From positions 1-64,000 of the forward strand of contig NJBI01000007.1 of the NCBI GenBank assembly GCA_005222975.1: a stretch of DNA of 64,000 nucleotides, written 5' to 3'. Of the stretch, positions 29,276-39,906 are shown in pieces (the first letter of the stretch is position 1; every line of letters begins with the position of its first letter). The stretch is from Promethearchaeota archaeon Loki_b31 (GTDB lineage Archaea > Asgardarchaeota > Lokiarchaeia > Sigyniarchaeales > SOKP01). Under the pieces are notes generated by a model. The model was given only the letters and a program-made list of their open reading frames with translations, was not told the DNA's origin and ran no database searches. The translations under genes and the position numbers were made by a program.

Positions 29276-30663
29276 GCGTAATTTATAGAAAAATAAAACA
29301 AATTGTTGGACCTTTAATAATTATAGATAATAGACACGATGTACAATATGGTGAAATCGTTAAAATCCATTCTGATGATGGAAAAGAACGCACAGGTCAA
29401 GTCGTAAAAATGGATGAAAAGATAATAACAATTGAAGTATTTGAAGATACAGCTGGAATTTCTTCAGAAAATTCTACAATTACTTTTACTGAAGATTCTT
29501 TTAAGATAAAAATTTCAAGTGATATGATTGGAAGGGTTTTTAACTCCTTAGGAAAACCTATTGATATTAATACGAAACAAGTGTTAGATTCAGACATTTT
29601 TACCGAAATCGAACGAGATATAAACGGTTTACCAATTAATCCTTTTGCAAGAGAATATCCAACGCAAGTCATCCAAACGGGAATATCGGTAATAGACGGT
29701 CTTTTTACCTTAATAAGAGGACAAAAACTCCCAATATTTAGTGGTCAAGGATTACCCCATAATCTATTAGCTGCTCAAATTGTTACTCAAGCAAAAGTTT
29801 TGACAGAAGAACCATTCTTAATAATTTTTTGTGGAATTGGAATTATCCAAGATGAAGCGATTTTTTTTATGAATCGTTTTAAAGAAAGTGGAAACATACA
29901 AAATATCATTTCTTTTATCAATTTTGCCGACGATCCAATAATGGAAAGACTAATAATTCCGCGAGTAGCATTAACTACTGCTGAATATTTTGCATTTGAA
30001 AAAGATATGCATGTTCTCGTTGTTTTAATAGACATGACAAATTATGCTGAAGCTTTAAGAGAACTAAGCGCCGCCAAAGAAGAAATTCCTAGCAGAAAGG
30101 GGTATCCGGGTTATTTATACACTGATTTCGCATCGCTCTATGAAAGAACTGGTAAAATTAAAGGTAAAAAAGGGACAATAACCCAATTACCGATTTTGAC
30201 GATGCCTAACGACGATATTTCTCATCCAATTCCAGATACAACAGGGTACATAACTGAAGGTCAGTTAGTTCTAAATCGTAACTTGGATAAAAAGGGAATA
30301 TATCCCCCTTTTGAAGTTTTAGCGTCTATATCACGACTTATGAAAGATTCAATAGGTAAAAATACTACTAGGGAAGACCATGCTGATGTTAACTCTCAGC
30401 TATTAGCATCGTATTCAGCTGCACTTGAAGTTAGAGATCTTATATCGATTGTAGGGGAAGATGGATTAAACTTAAATCAAAAAGCGTTACTAAGATTTGG
30501 TAACTTTTTCGAACAAAAATTTTTAAATCAAGGGTACACAGAGGAAAGGGATTTTTCAACGACTCTTAATATTGCATGGCAAGCTTTATCTAATTTGCCC
30601 AAAAATCAATTATTTAGAATACAGGACGATTTTGTAGATAAGTACTACATTGAAGAGGTGTAA
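29272..30663 (+). CDS. A/V-type ATP synthase subunit B
   Basis: [59 protein letters not shown]. Confidence 0.97.
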   Translation: MSVIYRKIKQIVGPLIIIDNRHDVQYGEIVKIHSDDGKERTGQVVKMDEKIITIEVFEDTAGISSENSTITFTEDSFKIKISSDMIGRVFNSLGKPIDINTKQVLDSDIFTEIERDINGLPINPFAREYPTQVIQTGISVIDGLFTLIRGQKLPIFSGQGLPHNLLAAQIVTQAKVLTEEPFLIIFCGIGIIQDEAIFFMNRFKESGNIQNIISFINFADDPIMERLIIPRVALTTAEYFAFEKDMHVLVVLIDMTNYAEALRELSAAKEEIPSRKGYPGYLYTDFASLYERTGKIKGKKGTITQLPILTMPNDDISHPIPDTTGYITEGQLVLNRNLDKKGIYPPFEVLASISRLMKDSIGKNTTREDHADVNSQLLASYSAALEVRDLISIVGEDGLNLNQKALLRFGNFFEQKFLNQGYTEERDFSTTLNIAWQALSNLPKNQLFRIQDDFVDKYYIEEV

Positions 30664-30708
30664 GTATCAATTAGTTTTAGAGAGTTTAAGCCCACAAAAA
30701 CAAATTTA

Positions 30709-31308
30709 ATGAGTCTACAGAAAAGGTTAACTTTTGCTGTTAAAGGCGAAAATTTTCTAAAATTTAAATTAGAACAAATAATATTTGAGATAAAAAAAAA
30801 TTGGGGTAATTATTTAAAACAACGTGAAATCTTTTTAAAATTATATAAAGACACTATGATTAAACTTAATCAAACTTATAAAGAAATGGGTAAACGAGAA
30901 TTTAATTCGATTAGTAAATTAAGTAAAATCCAATATAATCCAAAGATTGCTGTAAACTTTATAAAAAGGATTGGAACATTAGTGCCAATAATAGATTATG
31001 AACTGATACGGGAAGAATTGCTTCCAGCTTACTCTTTTGAAAATACATCTCATTATCTTGATGATTTGATTATTCTTTTAATAAAATTTTTTCAAAGCCT
31101 CATAATTGTTGCACAGTCTGAAGACCTATTGTTGAAACTCTCTCAAACTTTTAAAAAAATAAATCGTAGGATAAATGGTCTGAAGAATGTAATAATTCCT
31201 GAACTACAAATAGACATTAAAAAAATTAAAGCTGTATTAGAAGAAATTGAAAGAGAAAATTATGTTCGTTTGAAAAATACAAAAAATTTGATTATAAAAA
31301 ATGCTTAA
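30709..31308 (+). CDS. A/V-type ATP synthase subunit D
   Basis: Size, coiled coil, RRINGLKNVIIPEL motif, operon position. Confidence 0.88.
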   Translation: MSLQKRLTFAVKGENFLKFKLEQIIFEIKKNWGNYLKQREIFLKLYKDTMIKLNQTYKEMGKREFNSISKLSKIQYNPKIAVNFIKRIGTLVPIIDYELIREELLPAYSFENTSHYLDDLIILLIKFFQSLIIVAQSEDLLLKLSQTFKKINRRINGLKNVIIPELQIDIKKIKAVLEEIERENYVRLKNTKNLIIKNA

Positions 31309-33612
31309 GTGAGAAAAAAAAAAATGACAAAGAAAAGCTCAATGGAGTTATTTAAGGTAAATATTAATCATAATTACAAGGATCTTCTACTACAACACCT
31401 ATCCCAACTTAATCTAGTTCACATTAAAACGAAACCTGAAATAAGCGACATTATTAAAAAAGATAAAGTTTTATTTGATAGAATTAAGAAATTAAGCCAA
31501 AATTTAGAAACCTTATTCAAAAACCTTAATATTACTGAATCTGACTTCCAAAAATTAATATTTGAAAAAGAAGAGAGAAAAGCATTTGAAGCTAAAGATA
31601 TAGACGATTTGTTAAATCAAATATTGAGTGAAATTAATTTTTATTCAAACCGTGTTAATGAGTTAAAAAAATATATGATCACTATCAAAGTGGAATTGGA
31701 TAAAATAAATTTGATTCATGGAAGTTACATTTTTTTGGAAAAATATGAGTTAACGCGAGATAAATTATCGAAATTTAATCGTTTAGAATTTAAAGCCTTT
31801 ACAACCTTCTCAAAGAACCTCGAAAATATAGAGAATCTTTTTGAATTTTCTCATTTTCCGAATTTTTTTCAGTATGATTTTTTAAGCGATGAAAGAATTG
31901 CCTTTTTCGTTATCTATCCAAAGGAACAAGAAGAGGCATTTAGAGAGAGATTACGTTTCATTCATGCCGAGGAAATACCGATTCTTAAAAAATATTTGCT
32001 CTCAAATGGGATAAACTTTCCTCGTATAGCAGATGAAATTAAGTTTATTGTGACATCTTTAAATAAATATCAAAAGGAATTAGAACGATTAAGAGACGAT
32101 AACATACTTCTATTTGCTGCTACGAATGAGATCACGCAAAATATAGAAGAATATGATTGGGCTTCGCATCAATTCGAAGAATTATCTTTAAATCGATTAA
32201 GTTTGAGTTTTTACGTTCCACAAGAAAAAAAACAAGAAATACAAAAGGGGTTGATTGAAAAGTTCCAAGATCAAATAACGATTGAATCAATCGCTATTAC
32301 AAAAAATAAATCTGTTAGCCTAAAAGAAGATAAAAACCATATACATTCAGGAAAATTACCAGATTCCAAAAGAAAAGATTCTTCATTAAAGGAAGAACCG
32401 ACGAATAATAATAAGGAAATTAAAAAGGATTTAAGAAGTACAGCTCCTACAATTATGAAGAATAATTTCTTTGTAAGGCCCTTTGAAACTATTACTAAAA
32501 TGTACGGTGTTCCTGCTTATTCAGAAATTGATCCCACTCCCTTTTTGGCAATAACATTTCCACTTTTGTTTGGATTGATGTTTGGGGATATAGGGCACGG
32601 AATAATATTAATTATCTCAGGTTTGATTGGAGTATTTGTCTTTAGGAACAAAAAAAGTACAGATTTTATAAATTTTTGCTGGATCATTTTGTATTGTGGA
32701 ATCGGTTCTATACTAGTTGGGATTTTATATGGCGAATTTTTTGGGATGCATAACATTGAATTATTTGGAATGGTTTTTTTACACTTAGAACCTGTTACCA
32801 TTCCAATATTTAATATTACTTTACACAATCCATTAAATAATATAATGGTCGTTTTTAAGTTTGCTATATTAATTGGAGTAATACATATTAATTTGGGCTG
32901 GTTCATACAATTTTTGAATTATTGGAAACAGCATAGAAAATATTTAGGTTTTACTGACTCTTTAATTAAAATATGGTTATTAACTGGAGGAACTATTTTA
33001 ATTTTTACTTTTGGTTTTGATATCTATAGATGGATGGAACCTCCTTACCCAATTTTGTTGCCCTTGCTCCCAGGTATATTATTAATACTCTTAAAACCTT
33101 TTGGGAAACTTTTCCATGTTTCTTATTTGAAAGAAGAGACAATTGGAGGTCTTATAGGGGAAGGTACAATGGAGTCATTTGAAACATTATTGTCGATAAT
33201 GAGCAATGTAGCATCTTATATAAGATTACTAGCGTTAGCTTTAGCACATATCTCTTTAATGGTCGCAATTATATCAATGGGGAATTTATTTCAAGGTGAT
33301 GGGATTATTAACGAGATAATTAATATAATAGTATTGATATTTGGTAATATGTTTGTTATTTTACTAGAAGGATTACTTGTTTTTATAAATACCATCAGGC
33401 TCCATTTTTATGAATTTTTCTTCAAATTCTATCAAGGAACTGGAGTTACATATATTCCTTTTTATTTAGACGATAAATATTCTATTATTTCCTTTAAATT
33501 ATACGCCATAAAAGATGTTATTTCCGAAGAAATAGATAAAGAGATTGAATCGAAGAAAGCCCATGAGGATATAATTAAGGCAGAAAAATATATTTCTAAA
33601 AAATATTTATAA
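31309..33612 (+). CDS. A/V-type ATP synthase subunit I (a)
   Basis: ITFPLLFGLMFGDIGHGI, NVASYIRLLALALAHISLM. Confidence 0.95.
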   Translation: MRKKKMTKKSSMELFKVNINHNYKDLLLQHLSQLNLVHIKTKPEISDIIKKDKVLFDRIKKLSQNLETLFKNLNITESDFQKLIFEKEERKAFEAKDIDDLLNQILSEINFYSNRVNELKKYMITIKVELDKINLIHGSYIFLEKYELTRDKLSKFNRLEFKAFTTFSKNLENIENLFEFSHFPNFFQYDFLSDERIAFFVIYPKEQEEAFRERLRFIHAEEIPILKKYLLSNGINFPRIADEIKFIVTSLNKYQKELERLRDDNILLFAATNEITQNIEEYDWASHQFEELSLNRLSLSFYVPQEKKQEIQKGLIEKFQDQITIESIAITKNKSVSLKEDKNHIHSGKLPDSKRKDSSLKEEPTNNNKEIKKDLRSTAPTIMKNNFFVRPFETITKMYGVPAYSEIDPTPFLAITFPLLFGLMFGDIGHGIILIISGLIGVFVFRNKKSTDFINFCWIILYCGIGSILVGILYGEFFGMHNIELFGMVFLHLEPVTIPIFNITLHNPLNNIMVVFKFAILIGVIHINLGWFIQFLNYWKQHRKYLGFTDSLIKIWLLTGGTILIFTFGFDIYRWMEPPYPILLPLLPGILLILLKPFGKLFHVSYLKEETIGGLIGEGTMESFETLLSIMSNVASYIRLLALALAHISLMVAIISMGNLFQGDGIINEIINIIVLIFGNMFVILLEGLLVFINTIRLHFYEFFFKFYQGTGVTYIPFYLDDKYSIISFKLYAIKDVISEEIDKEIESKKAHEDIIKAEKYISKKYL

Positions 33613-33631
33613 AGTAGATTTATTGTAAAAT

Positions 33632-34159
33632 ATGAAAACCGAAAATAAGAAAGAAAGCTCATCCAAGAAAAATAATTTTCTCAAAATATTACTACTAATT
33701 ATTTATCTAATTGTTTTAATCTTTTTATATATTATATTGATGGAATTTGGAATAAATCCACTTCTTATTATTTTAATACTAGGATTCGTGTTGTTGCTGT
33801 TTGTAGGATCCTTATTTAGGAAAAAAAAGCAAAAATCAATTTATTCGAAAATGTTTCCTGATAAAAAAAAAAGAAGAAGTCAAGATTTTCATCGAAAATT
33901 AGAATTGAAGATAGAAAGGACACCTGAGAAACCAGCTCAAAAAGATTTTAAAGAAGTGAATCTAAACTTTAAGTATCGCAAATCCCTTATTAATAAATGC
34001 GAAAATTGCGGGATGATCATAACAAGCTACAGTAAAAATTGCCCTACATGTGGTCAAGCACTTGGAATGAAAGAAATTGTTAAGAAATGTAAAAATTGCG
34101 GAATGTTAATTACAAAGTCTGTGAAAGTATGTCCAATTTGTAGAAAGCGAACAATATAA
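33632..34159 (+). CDS. Membrane protein with tandem zinc ribbons
   Basis: Two N-terminal TM segments; KCENCGMIITSYSKNCPTCG and KCKNCGMLITKSVKVCPICR. Confidence 0.7.
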   Translation: MKTENKKESSSKKNNFLKILLLIIYLIVLIFLYIILMEFGINPLLIILILGFVLLLFVGSLFRKKKQKSIYSKMFPDKKKRRSQDFHRKLELKIERTPEKPAQKDFKEVNLNFKYRKSLINKCENCGMIITSYSKNCPTCGQALGMKEIVKKCKNCGMLITKSVKVCPICRKRTI

Positions 34160-34201
34160 TAAAAAACAAAATGTTAACTTACATGGTAGGATTAGTAAAA
34201 A

Positions 34202-36031
34202 ATGGTCACAGAAACAAATAATTCTAATTTGGGTTTTATATCTGCTGTTAATGGATCATTAGTGGAGGTTAAAGGATTAGAAAATCAGGTTCGGCTTCAT
34301 GATTTAATTAAGATTAGTAACTATAACATTATTTGTCAGGTAATTCAAATCTACTCGGATCATGTAATAGCCCAATCTTTTGAAAGTACTAATAGTATAA
34401 AATTAAACGATAAAGCAATTAATCTTAACGAACCTTTATCGATGGAGTTAGCACCAGGTTTATTAGCAAATGTTTTTGATGGAATTCAGAGACCTTTAGA
34501 TCTTACTTTCAGCCACTTTAAAGAAGGAAGATTAAGAAGAGGCCTTGAATTTCCTTCTTTATCAAGGACAAAAAAATGGCATTTTATTCCATCGAGAAAA
34601 ATAAATGGTTCTTTAAGTACTGGAGATGAAATTGGGACCGTTCAAGAAACATCCTTTTTTAAACATAAAATAATGATTCCTCCTGAAAATTCTGGTATTT
34701 TATCGTTTATTGTTGACGAAGGTGATTATACAATTATCGATGAGATATATACCTTAAGAAAGGAGAATGTAGATAAATCTTTTAGTATGTTACAAAAATG
34801 GCCAGTCACTATGAGCAAACCTTATAGCGAAAAAAATCAACCTAGCGAACCTTTACTAACTGGCTTGCGTATTGTAGATCTATTGTTTCCTGTAGCAAAA
34901 GGTGGTACTTTTGCGGTTCCAGGAGGGTTTGGAACTGGTAAAACAATTATTTCACAACATATAGCTAAATTTTGTAACGCAGATGTCGTTCTATATATAG
35001 GATGCGGGGAGCCTGGCAATGAGATTGCAAATTTTCTAAAACAATTCGCGGAAACTATTGATCCTAAAACGGGAAGACCTTTATTAGAACATATTGTTCT
35101 TATTGCCAACACTTCAAATATGCCCGTGTCTGCTCGCGAAGCAAGTCTTTTTTCAGGTATTACAATCGCAGAATATTATAGAGATATGGGGTACGATGTT
35201 GCCGTTGTAGCAGATAGTATTTCAAGATGGGCAGAATCTTTAAGAGAGATTTCAGGGCTATTAGAGGAAATGCCTGCTGAAGAAGGTTATCCTGCGTATT
35301 TGCCATCGAAACTATCAAGTTTTTTTGAGCGAGCTGGTGTTATTACAACTTTAGGATGTGATGCTTATGGTAGAAAAAAAAAAGGATCCATAACAATCAT
35401 AGGATCGATATCTCCACCAGCGGGAGATTTTAGCGAACCGGTTACCGCAGCTACTAAACGTGTTGTTCAGGGGATTTGGGCTTTAGATCCTAAATTAGCA
35501 TATCTAAAACATTATCCTGCAATTAGTTGGATCAGTTCATACTCCAATTATCCTGAGTATGTAGCAGAATGGTGGCGCGAGAGAGACATTGTTTGGCCTG
35601 AGATAAATTTAAACTGGTTTGAGTGTAGAAAACAAGTAAATGAGATTTTAGCAAAAGAAAACGAGTTGAAATATCTTATCCAGCTACTAGGACTAAAAAA
35701 TTTAGCTGAAGATCAAAGGTTAGAAATTTTTACGGCAAATCTAATAAGAAATGCAATTTTAATTCAAAATGCTTTCAACGTAGTAGATAGTTATACGAGT
35801 AGTAGAAAATTGTTAGGGTTAGTAAAGGTAATACTTTTATTATATAATAAAAGTAGATCACTCGTAAAACGAGGTTTTCTAATTGATGAGAAGAAGTGCG
35901 ATGAAGTTCTCATTGAGGTTATGAAAATTAGTCATTATGTTCCTAATGAAAATTTTGAACAAATTGAAGAGCTAAGGGATAAAATTAATAATGAATCTTT
36001 AGGTTTAGTTTTTAATGTTCATCGAAGATAG
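34202..36031 (+). CDS. Second A/V-type ATP synthase A subunit (divergent paralog)
   Basis: [10 protein letters not shown] but GCGEPGNE and [16 protein letters not shown]; full-length paralog of 27434..29275. Confidence 0.93.
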   Translation: MVTETNNSNLGFISAVNGSLVEVKGLENQVRLHDLIKISNYNIICQVIQIYSDHVIAQSFESTNSIKLNDKAINLNEPLSMELAPGLLANVFDGIQRPLDLTFSHFKEGRLRRGLEFPSLSRTKKWHFIPSRKINGSLSTGDEIGTVQETSFFKHKIMIPPENSGILSFIVDEGDYTIIDEIYTLRKENVDKSFSMLQKWPVTMSKPYSEKNQPSEPLLTGLRIVDLLFPVAKGGTFAVPGGFGTGKTIISQHIAKFCNADVVLYIGCGEPGNEIANFLKQFAETIDPKTGRPLLEHIVLIANTSNMPVSAREASLFSGITIAEYYRDMGYDVAVVADSISRWAESLREISGLLEEMPAEEGYPAYLPSKLSSFFERAGVITTLGCDAYGRKKKGSITIIGSISPPAGDFSEPVTAATKRVVQGIWALDPKLAYLKHYPAISWISSYSNYPEYVAEWWRERDIVWPEINLNWFECRKQVNEILAKENELKYLIQLLGLKNLAEDQRLEIFTANLIRNAILIQNAFNVVDSYTSSRKLLGLVKVILLLYNKSRSLVKRGFLIDEKKCDEVLIEVMKISHYVPNENFEQIEELRDKINNESLGLVFNVHRR

Positions 36032-36067
36032 TAAACCTATCATCAATTTTTAAGGTTTATCTGCGTC

Positions 36068-36670
36068 TCAGGGTTTGAACCATTCAAAGAAGTAATAACT
36101 CATTGTTAGTGGATTGGCGATTACAAATTTCTTCCTTACAGAGGTCGCTAACCTTCCAGCTCGAACCATATCAATCGCAGTTATTTTTGCATCATGAGGT
36201 AATACATGAGCAATAAATGCTGAATGCTCTAACCCCGGTCCTTTTTTATACACTACAAAATCAGCGCCAAATTTTAGCCCTGGACGAGGAATGTATCCCT
36301 TTTTCCTTAAATCTTGATAAATAATATATTTTTCTTCAAATTTATGATGTATTTTTTTTCCTATTTCGTGAAATTCTTTGGGAGAAAGGTACTTATCGCT
36401 CTTAGCGTCAAATATAGTAATTTTTTCTTTTTCTAACAAGTAAAGTGCTTCAATTAGGGATAATTCCGATGGTTTAGAGAAATATTCTAAACGGGGTTTA
36501 CTAATCCCGAGAGGAGACCCAAAAAACTTTTGTTTAACGTACAAATAGGAAGCAAACAAAGGATTAAACACAATTACGCGATTATTAATAAATTTAGTTG
36601 GAATCTTTTCTGGGATATCGTCGTCGTTTATATCCTCTAGCGAAATGGGAGGCTCTTTTTCTTTACTCAT
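36068..36670 (-). CDS. endA: tRNA-splicing endonuclease
   Basis: FGADFVVYKKGPGLEHSAFIAHVLP..RAGRLATSVRKKFVIA (Tyr/His/Lys triad). Confidence 0.93.
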   Translation of the reverse strand: MSKEKEPPISLEDINDDDIPEKIPTKFINNRVIVFNPLFASYLYVKQKFFGSPLGISKPRLEYFSKPSELSLIEALYLLEKEKITIFDAKSDKYLSPKEFHEIGKKIHHKFEEKYIIYQDLRKKGYIPRPGLKFGADFVVYKKGPGLEHSAFIAHVLPHDAKITAIDMVRAGRLATSVRKKFVIANPLTMSYYFFEWFKP

Positions 36671-36795
36671 CTAATTAGATGTATAACCGATAATTTAATA
36701 ATTCTTCCAATTTAACGAACAATAGATATAATTATATAAATTTTTAAAACAATTGTTTTAATAGAATAATTTAAATCATTCAATCAAAATTAAAT

Positions 36796-37704
36796 TTGGT
36801 ATTAAGAGAATCTTCTGCCGCGGGAATTTATTATCCACGATCCAAATCGGATTTAATTAAAATGTTAGAAGAATCCTTTTTAGATAAAGAATTTGGACCA
36901 AGTGAAAAATTCGACTCTTTAAACCAAAAAACAAGAACAATATTTGGTGGATTATCTCCACACGGGGGTTATGTTTATTCTGGTAGCTGTGCGGCGCATA
37001 CATATTTACATTTGTTTAAGGAAAAAATCCCCGATACTGTTGTAATATTAGCCACTGAAGATTTAGGATATAACAACATTGCTTTATTAGAAGTAGGCGA
37101 ATGGGAAACTCCGTTAGGTAACCTAGAGGTTGATAGTGATTTGTCTCAAAAATTGCTAAAAACGAGTAGCATGGTTAAAGGAGATGATTCTGCTTTTGTT
37201 GGATTTCCCTTTGGAAGAGAGTATTATATTGATGTACAATTGCCGTTTATTAAATATTGTGCGTTAAAGAGAGAGATAAAAATCTTGCCAATTATTATTT
37301 CTATAATGGATTATGATAAATTAGATAAATTATCCAAAGATATCGCGAGAGTAGTCCAATCCTTAAACAAAGATATAGTATTTATAGGTTCTACAGATAT
37401 GAGTCATATTATTTGTAAAGATGAATTTACTGCTGGATTTAAAGTGCAAGAAATGCTCTTAGCAGATAAATCTGTAATCAAATCGTTTACAAAATTTAAC
37501 CCAAAGAAGACTTTTTTTGATGCGTCAAGATTTTCTATAAAAGGGCCACAAATTCTTACCACATTAATGCTAATATGTAAAAGGATGGGTGCAAACGAAT
37601 GTAGAGCATTAAATTATTACACTAGTTATGACAAGGGTGGAGGATCTGGTCCATGTAAATATAATGCAGGATATTTTTCGGGGATAATTATAAAAGATAT
37701 TTAA
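36796..37704 (+). CDS. MEMO1-family protein, divergent active site
   Basis: SPHGGYVYSGSCAAHTY, WETPLGNLEVD, STDMSH; TTG start. Confidence 0.88.
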   Translation: MVLRESSAAGIYYPRSKSDLIKMLEESFLDKEFGPSEKFDSLNQKTRTIFGGLSPHGGYVYSGSCAAHTYLHLFKEKIPDTVVILATEDLGYNNIALLEVGEWETPLGNLEVDSDLSQKLLKTSSMVKGDDSAFVGFPFGREYYIDVQLPFIKYCALKREIKILPIIISIMDYDKLDKLSKDIARVVQSLNKDIVFIGSTDMSHIICKDEFTAGFKVQEMLLADKSVIKSFTKFNPKKTFFDASRFSIKGPQILTTLMLICKRMGANECRALNYYTSYDKGGGSGPCKYNAGYFSGIIIKDI

Positions 37705-37735
37705 TAGAAAAATAACAATAATTATTTAGAAGAAG

Positions 37736-38626
37736 GTGACAAAATTGGTTATAAGAAAAGCATCACATGCGGGAAGTTGGTACCCTGGTAAAAAAGAGGA
37801 TTTAATAAAAAACCTAGAATATGCTTTTTCTGAAAAAGAGTTTGGGCCAGGAAAATTACCTGAAACGCTAAATCAAGATAGTAGGAATATTATTGGAGGT
37901 GTATCTCCTCATGCGGGATATACTTTTTCTGGAAGATGTGCTGCCTTTACGTATTTAAACTTATTTAAAGAAAGAATCCCGGATACAGTTATCGTATTAG
38001 GGACTGATCATGTTGGCTATGGAAAGGTGGCCCTATTAGGAGATGGAGCTTGGGAAACGCCTTTAGGAAACTTACAAATTGACGATGAATTATCTAAAAA
38101 GATTTTAGATACAAGTGAAATTATTGTTGAAGATCGTTCTGCCTTCACCGGCTTCATGGAACAAGAACACAATATTGAAATACAATTACCTTTCATTAAA
38201 TATTGTGCTAAAGATAAAGATGTAAAAATAGTAACACTAAAAATAGGAATTAGAAGGGATTATAGCGTATTTGAAAAAATAGCATCTGATATTTCTGCAG
38301 CAATTAAGGCGTTAAATAAAGATATTGTTCTTGTAGCATCGTCTGATATGTCACATAAAGAGGTTTTTGATAAAAATCAATTAAGTGAGTTTAAGAAATT
38401 TGATCAAGATGTTATTGATGCTTTTGTAGAATTTAATCCTAAAAAAACTCTTTCAGCTGCTTCAAAAACAACCGTATGCGGAGCCCAAACAATAACGACT
38501 TTAATGTTAATTTGTGAAAAATTAAACGCAACTAAAGGTGAATTGTTAAAATATTATACTAGTAGCGATATTAGGGGAGGATATGGATATTGTGTTGGTT
38601 ATTTTTCGGGGATTATAGTAAAATAA
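37736..38626 (+). CDS. MEMO1-family protein
   Basis: SPHAGYTFSGRCAA, LGTDHVGYG, SSDMSH, VCGAQT; real start may be TTG at 37745. Confidence 0.9.
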   Translation: MTKLVIRKASHAGSWYPGKKEDLIKNLEYAFSEKEFGPGKLPETLNQDSRNIIGGVSPHAGYTFSGRCAAFTYLNLFKERIPDTVIVLGTDHVGYGKVALLGDGAWETPLGNLQIDDELSKKILDTSEIIVEDRSAFTGFMEQEHNIEIQLPFIKYCAKDKDVKIVTLKIGIRRDYSVFEKIASDISAAIKALNKDIVLVASSDMSHKEVFDKNQLSEFKKFDQDVIDAFVEFNPKKTLSAASKTTVCGAQTITTLMLICEKLNATKGELLKYYTSSDIRGGYGYCVGYFSGIIVK

Positions 38627-38662
38627 TATAAAAATAAAAAAACTAAAATTGAAGAAAAAATT

Positions 38663-39784
38663 TTGAGAAATATGTCAGAGGAAAACGAGGAGAAAGTTGA
38701 AGACTTCATCTCTCTTTGGAAAAAAAAACACACAACAGAAAATCAATCTTCTGTAATTGGAGAGTCACTAAAAAAAATTGAATCATTACAAAAAGAAAAC
38801 GAAGATTTAAGAAAAAAAATTGCTGCTAATATTAATTTGATAACCCGGTCTGAGGAAATCCTTAAAAATGTTGTTGCTGAAAAAGAAAAATTAAAAGTAG
38901 AGAAAGAAGAGGCGGTAACTGAAATAAGCATAAAAGTGAACGAATTAAAGGTCGAAAATTCAGAGCTTAGTAGTAAAGTAAAAAGTATGATAAAACTCTT
39001 GCTAGAAAAGGACGAAGAAATTAAAGCCAAAGATAGTCTAATATCTGATCTGCAAAAAACGAGAATTTCTACTTCAGTACCAACAACTCCAGTAAATAAC
39101 GCGTTGGTTGAGGAGCTGCAATCTGATTTAAATAAAAGAAAATCTAATGTAACAAATCTAGAGTCAAAAATTTTATTATTATCGGAAGAGATTAACTCCC
39201 TAAATAGACAATTAATTGAAAAAATGAAAGGCGAGCCTGTAGATTTCGTAATTCAAGCAGAACCTCCTAAACCTCCAGAACCTCCCGTTATCAAACCACT
39301 CCCTCCTGAACCGTCGTTAAAGCCGCTTGAAGCATTATGTAAAGATCTGCAATCTGATTTAACCAAATATAAACGAGTGATTGAAAAATTAACCAAAGAG
39401 AAATCGCAACTTAAGAATGCTTTAGAAGAAAAAGGATTCCAATTTAGCTCTCAAGATTTGGAATCATTGAAAGAAGAAAATGTATCCCTTAAAAAAGATC
39501 TTGAAAAATTACAAAGTTCTCTTGTGGTTGAGAGAATAGAAGCAACGCAGGTTGCCACCCAAAAAGTCGAACAAAAAATAAAAGACCTTGAAAGTAAAAT
39601 ACAAGAAAGGGAAGCTATAATAGTAGACTTAAAGTTATCACAAATGGCCCCAACTACGGTTTCTGCTGGTTCAATGACAGAATTAGTCGAAAATCTACAG
39701 AAAAATATAAACAAATTAAAATCAATTATTACTGAGAAAGATATAATAATTTCAGAATTAAATAAACAAGTTAATCAAATGTAG
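38663..39784 (+). CDS. Coiled-coil protein with proline-rich linker
   Basis: Heptads; PPKPPEPPVIKPLPPEP linker; repeated LQxxLxKxKxxIxxL modules. Confidence 0.65.
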   Translation: MRNMSEENEEKVEDFISLWKKKHTTENQSSVIGESLKKIESLQKENEDLRKKIAANINLITRSEEILKNVVAEKEKLKVEKEEAVTEISIKVNELKVENSELSSKVKSMIKLLLEKDEEIKAKDSLISDLQKTRISTSVPTTPVNNALVEELQSDLNKRKSNVTNLESKILLLSEEINSLNRQLIEKMKGEPVDFVIQAEPPKPPEPPVIKPLPPEPSLKPLEALCKDLQSDLTKYKRVIEKLTKEKSQLKNALEEKGFQFSSQDLESLKEENVSLKKDLEKLQSSLVVERIEATQVATQKVEQKIKDLESKIQEREAIIVDLKLSQMAPTTVSAGSMTELVENLQKNINKLKSIITEKDIIISELNKQVNQM

Positions 39785-39906
39785 TTAATTGATTTTTTGC
39801 AAATTTATTAAGTCTTGTCTCATTTTTAAGAATGAAGTTCTTTCTTAAATAGATTTTATTTTAAACCATAACCAAAAGTTTCAAATATTATAATTAAGTA
39901 AGTTCT

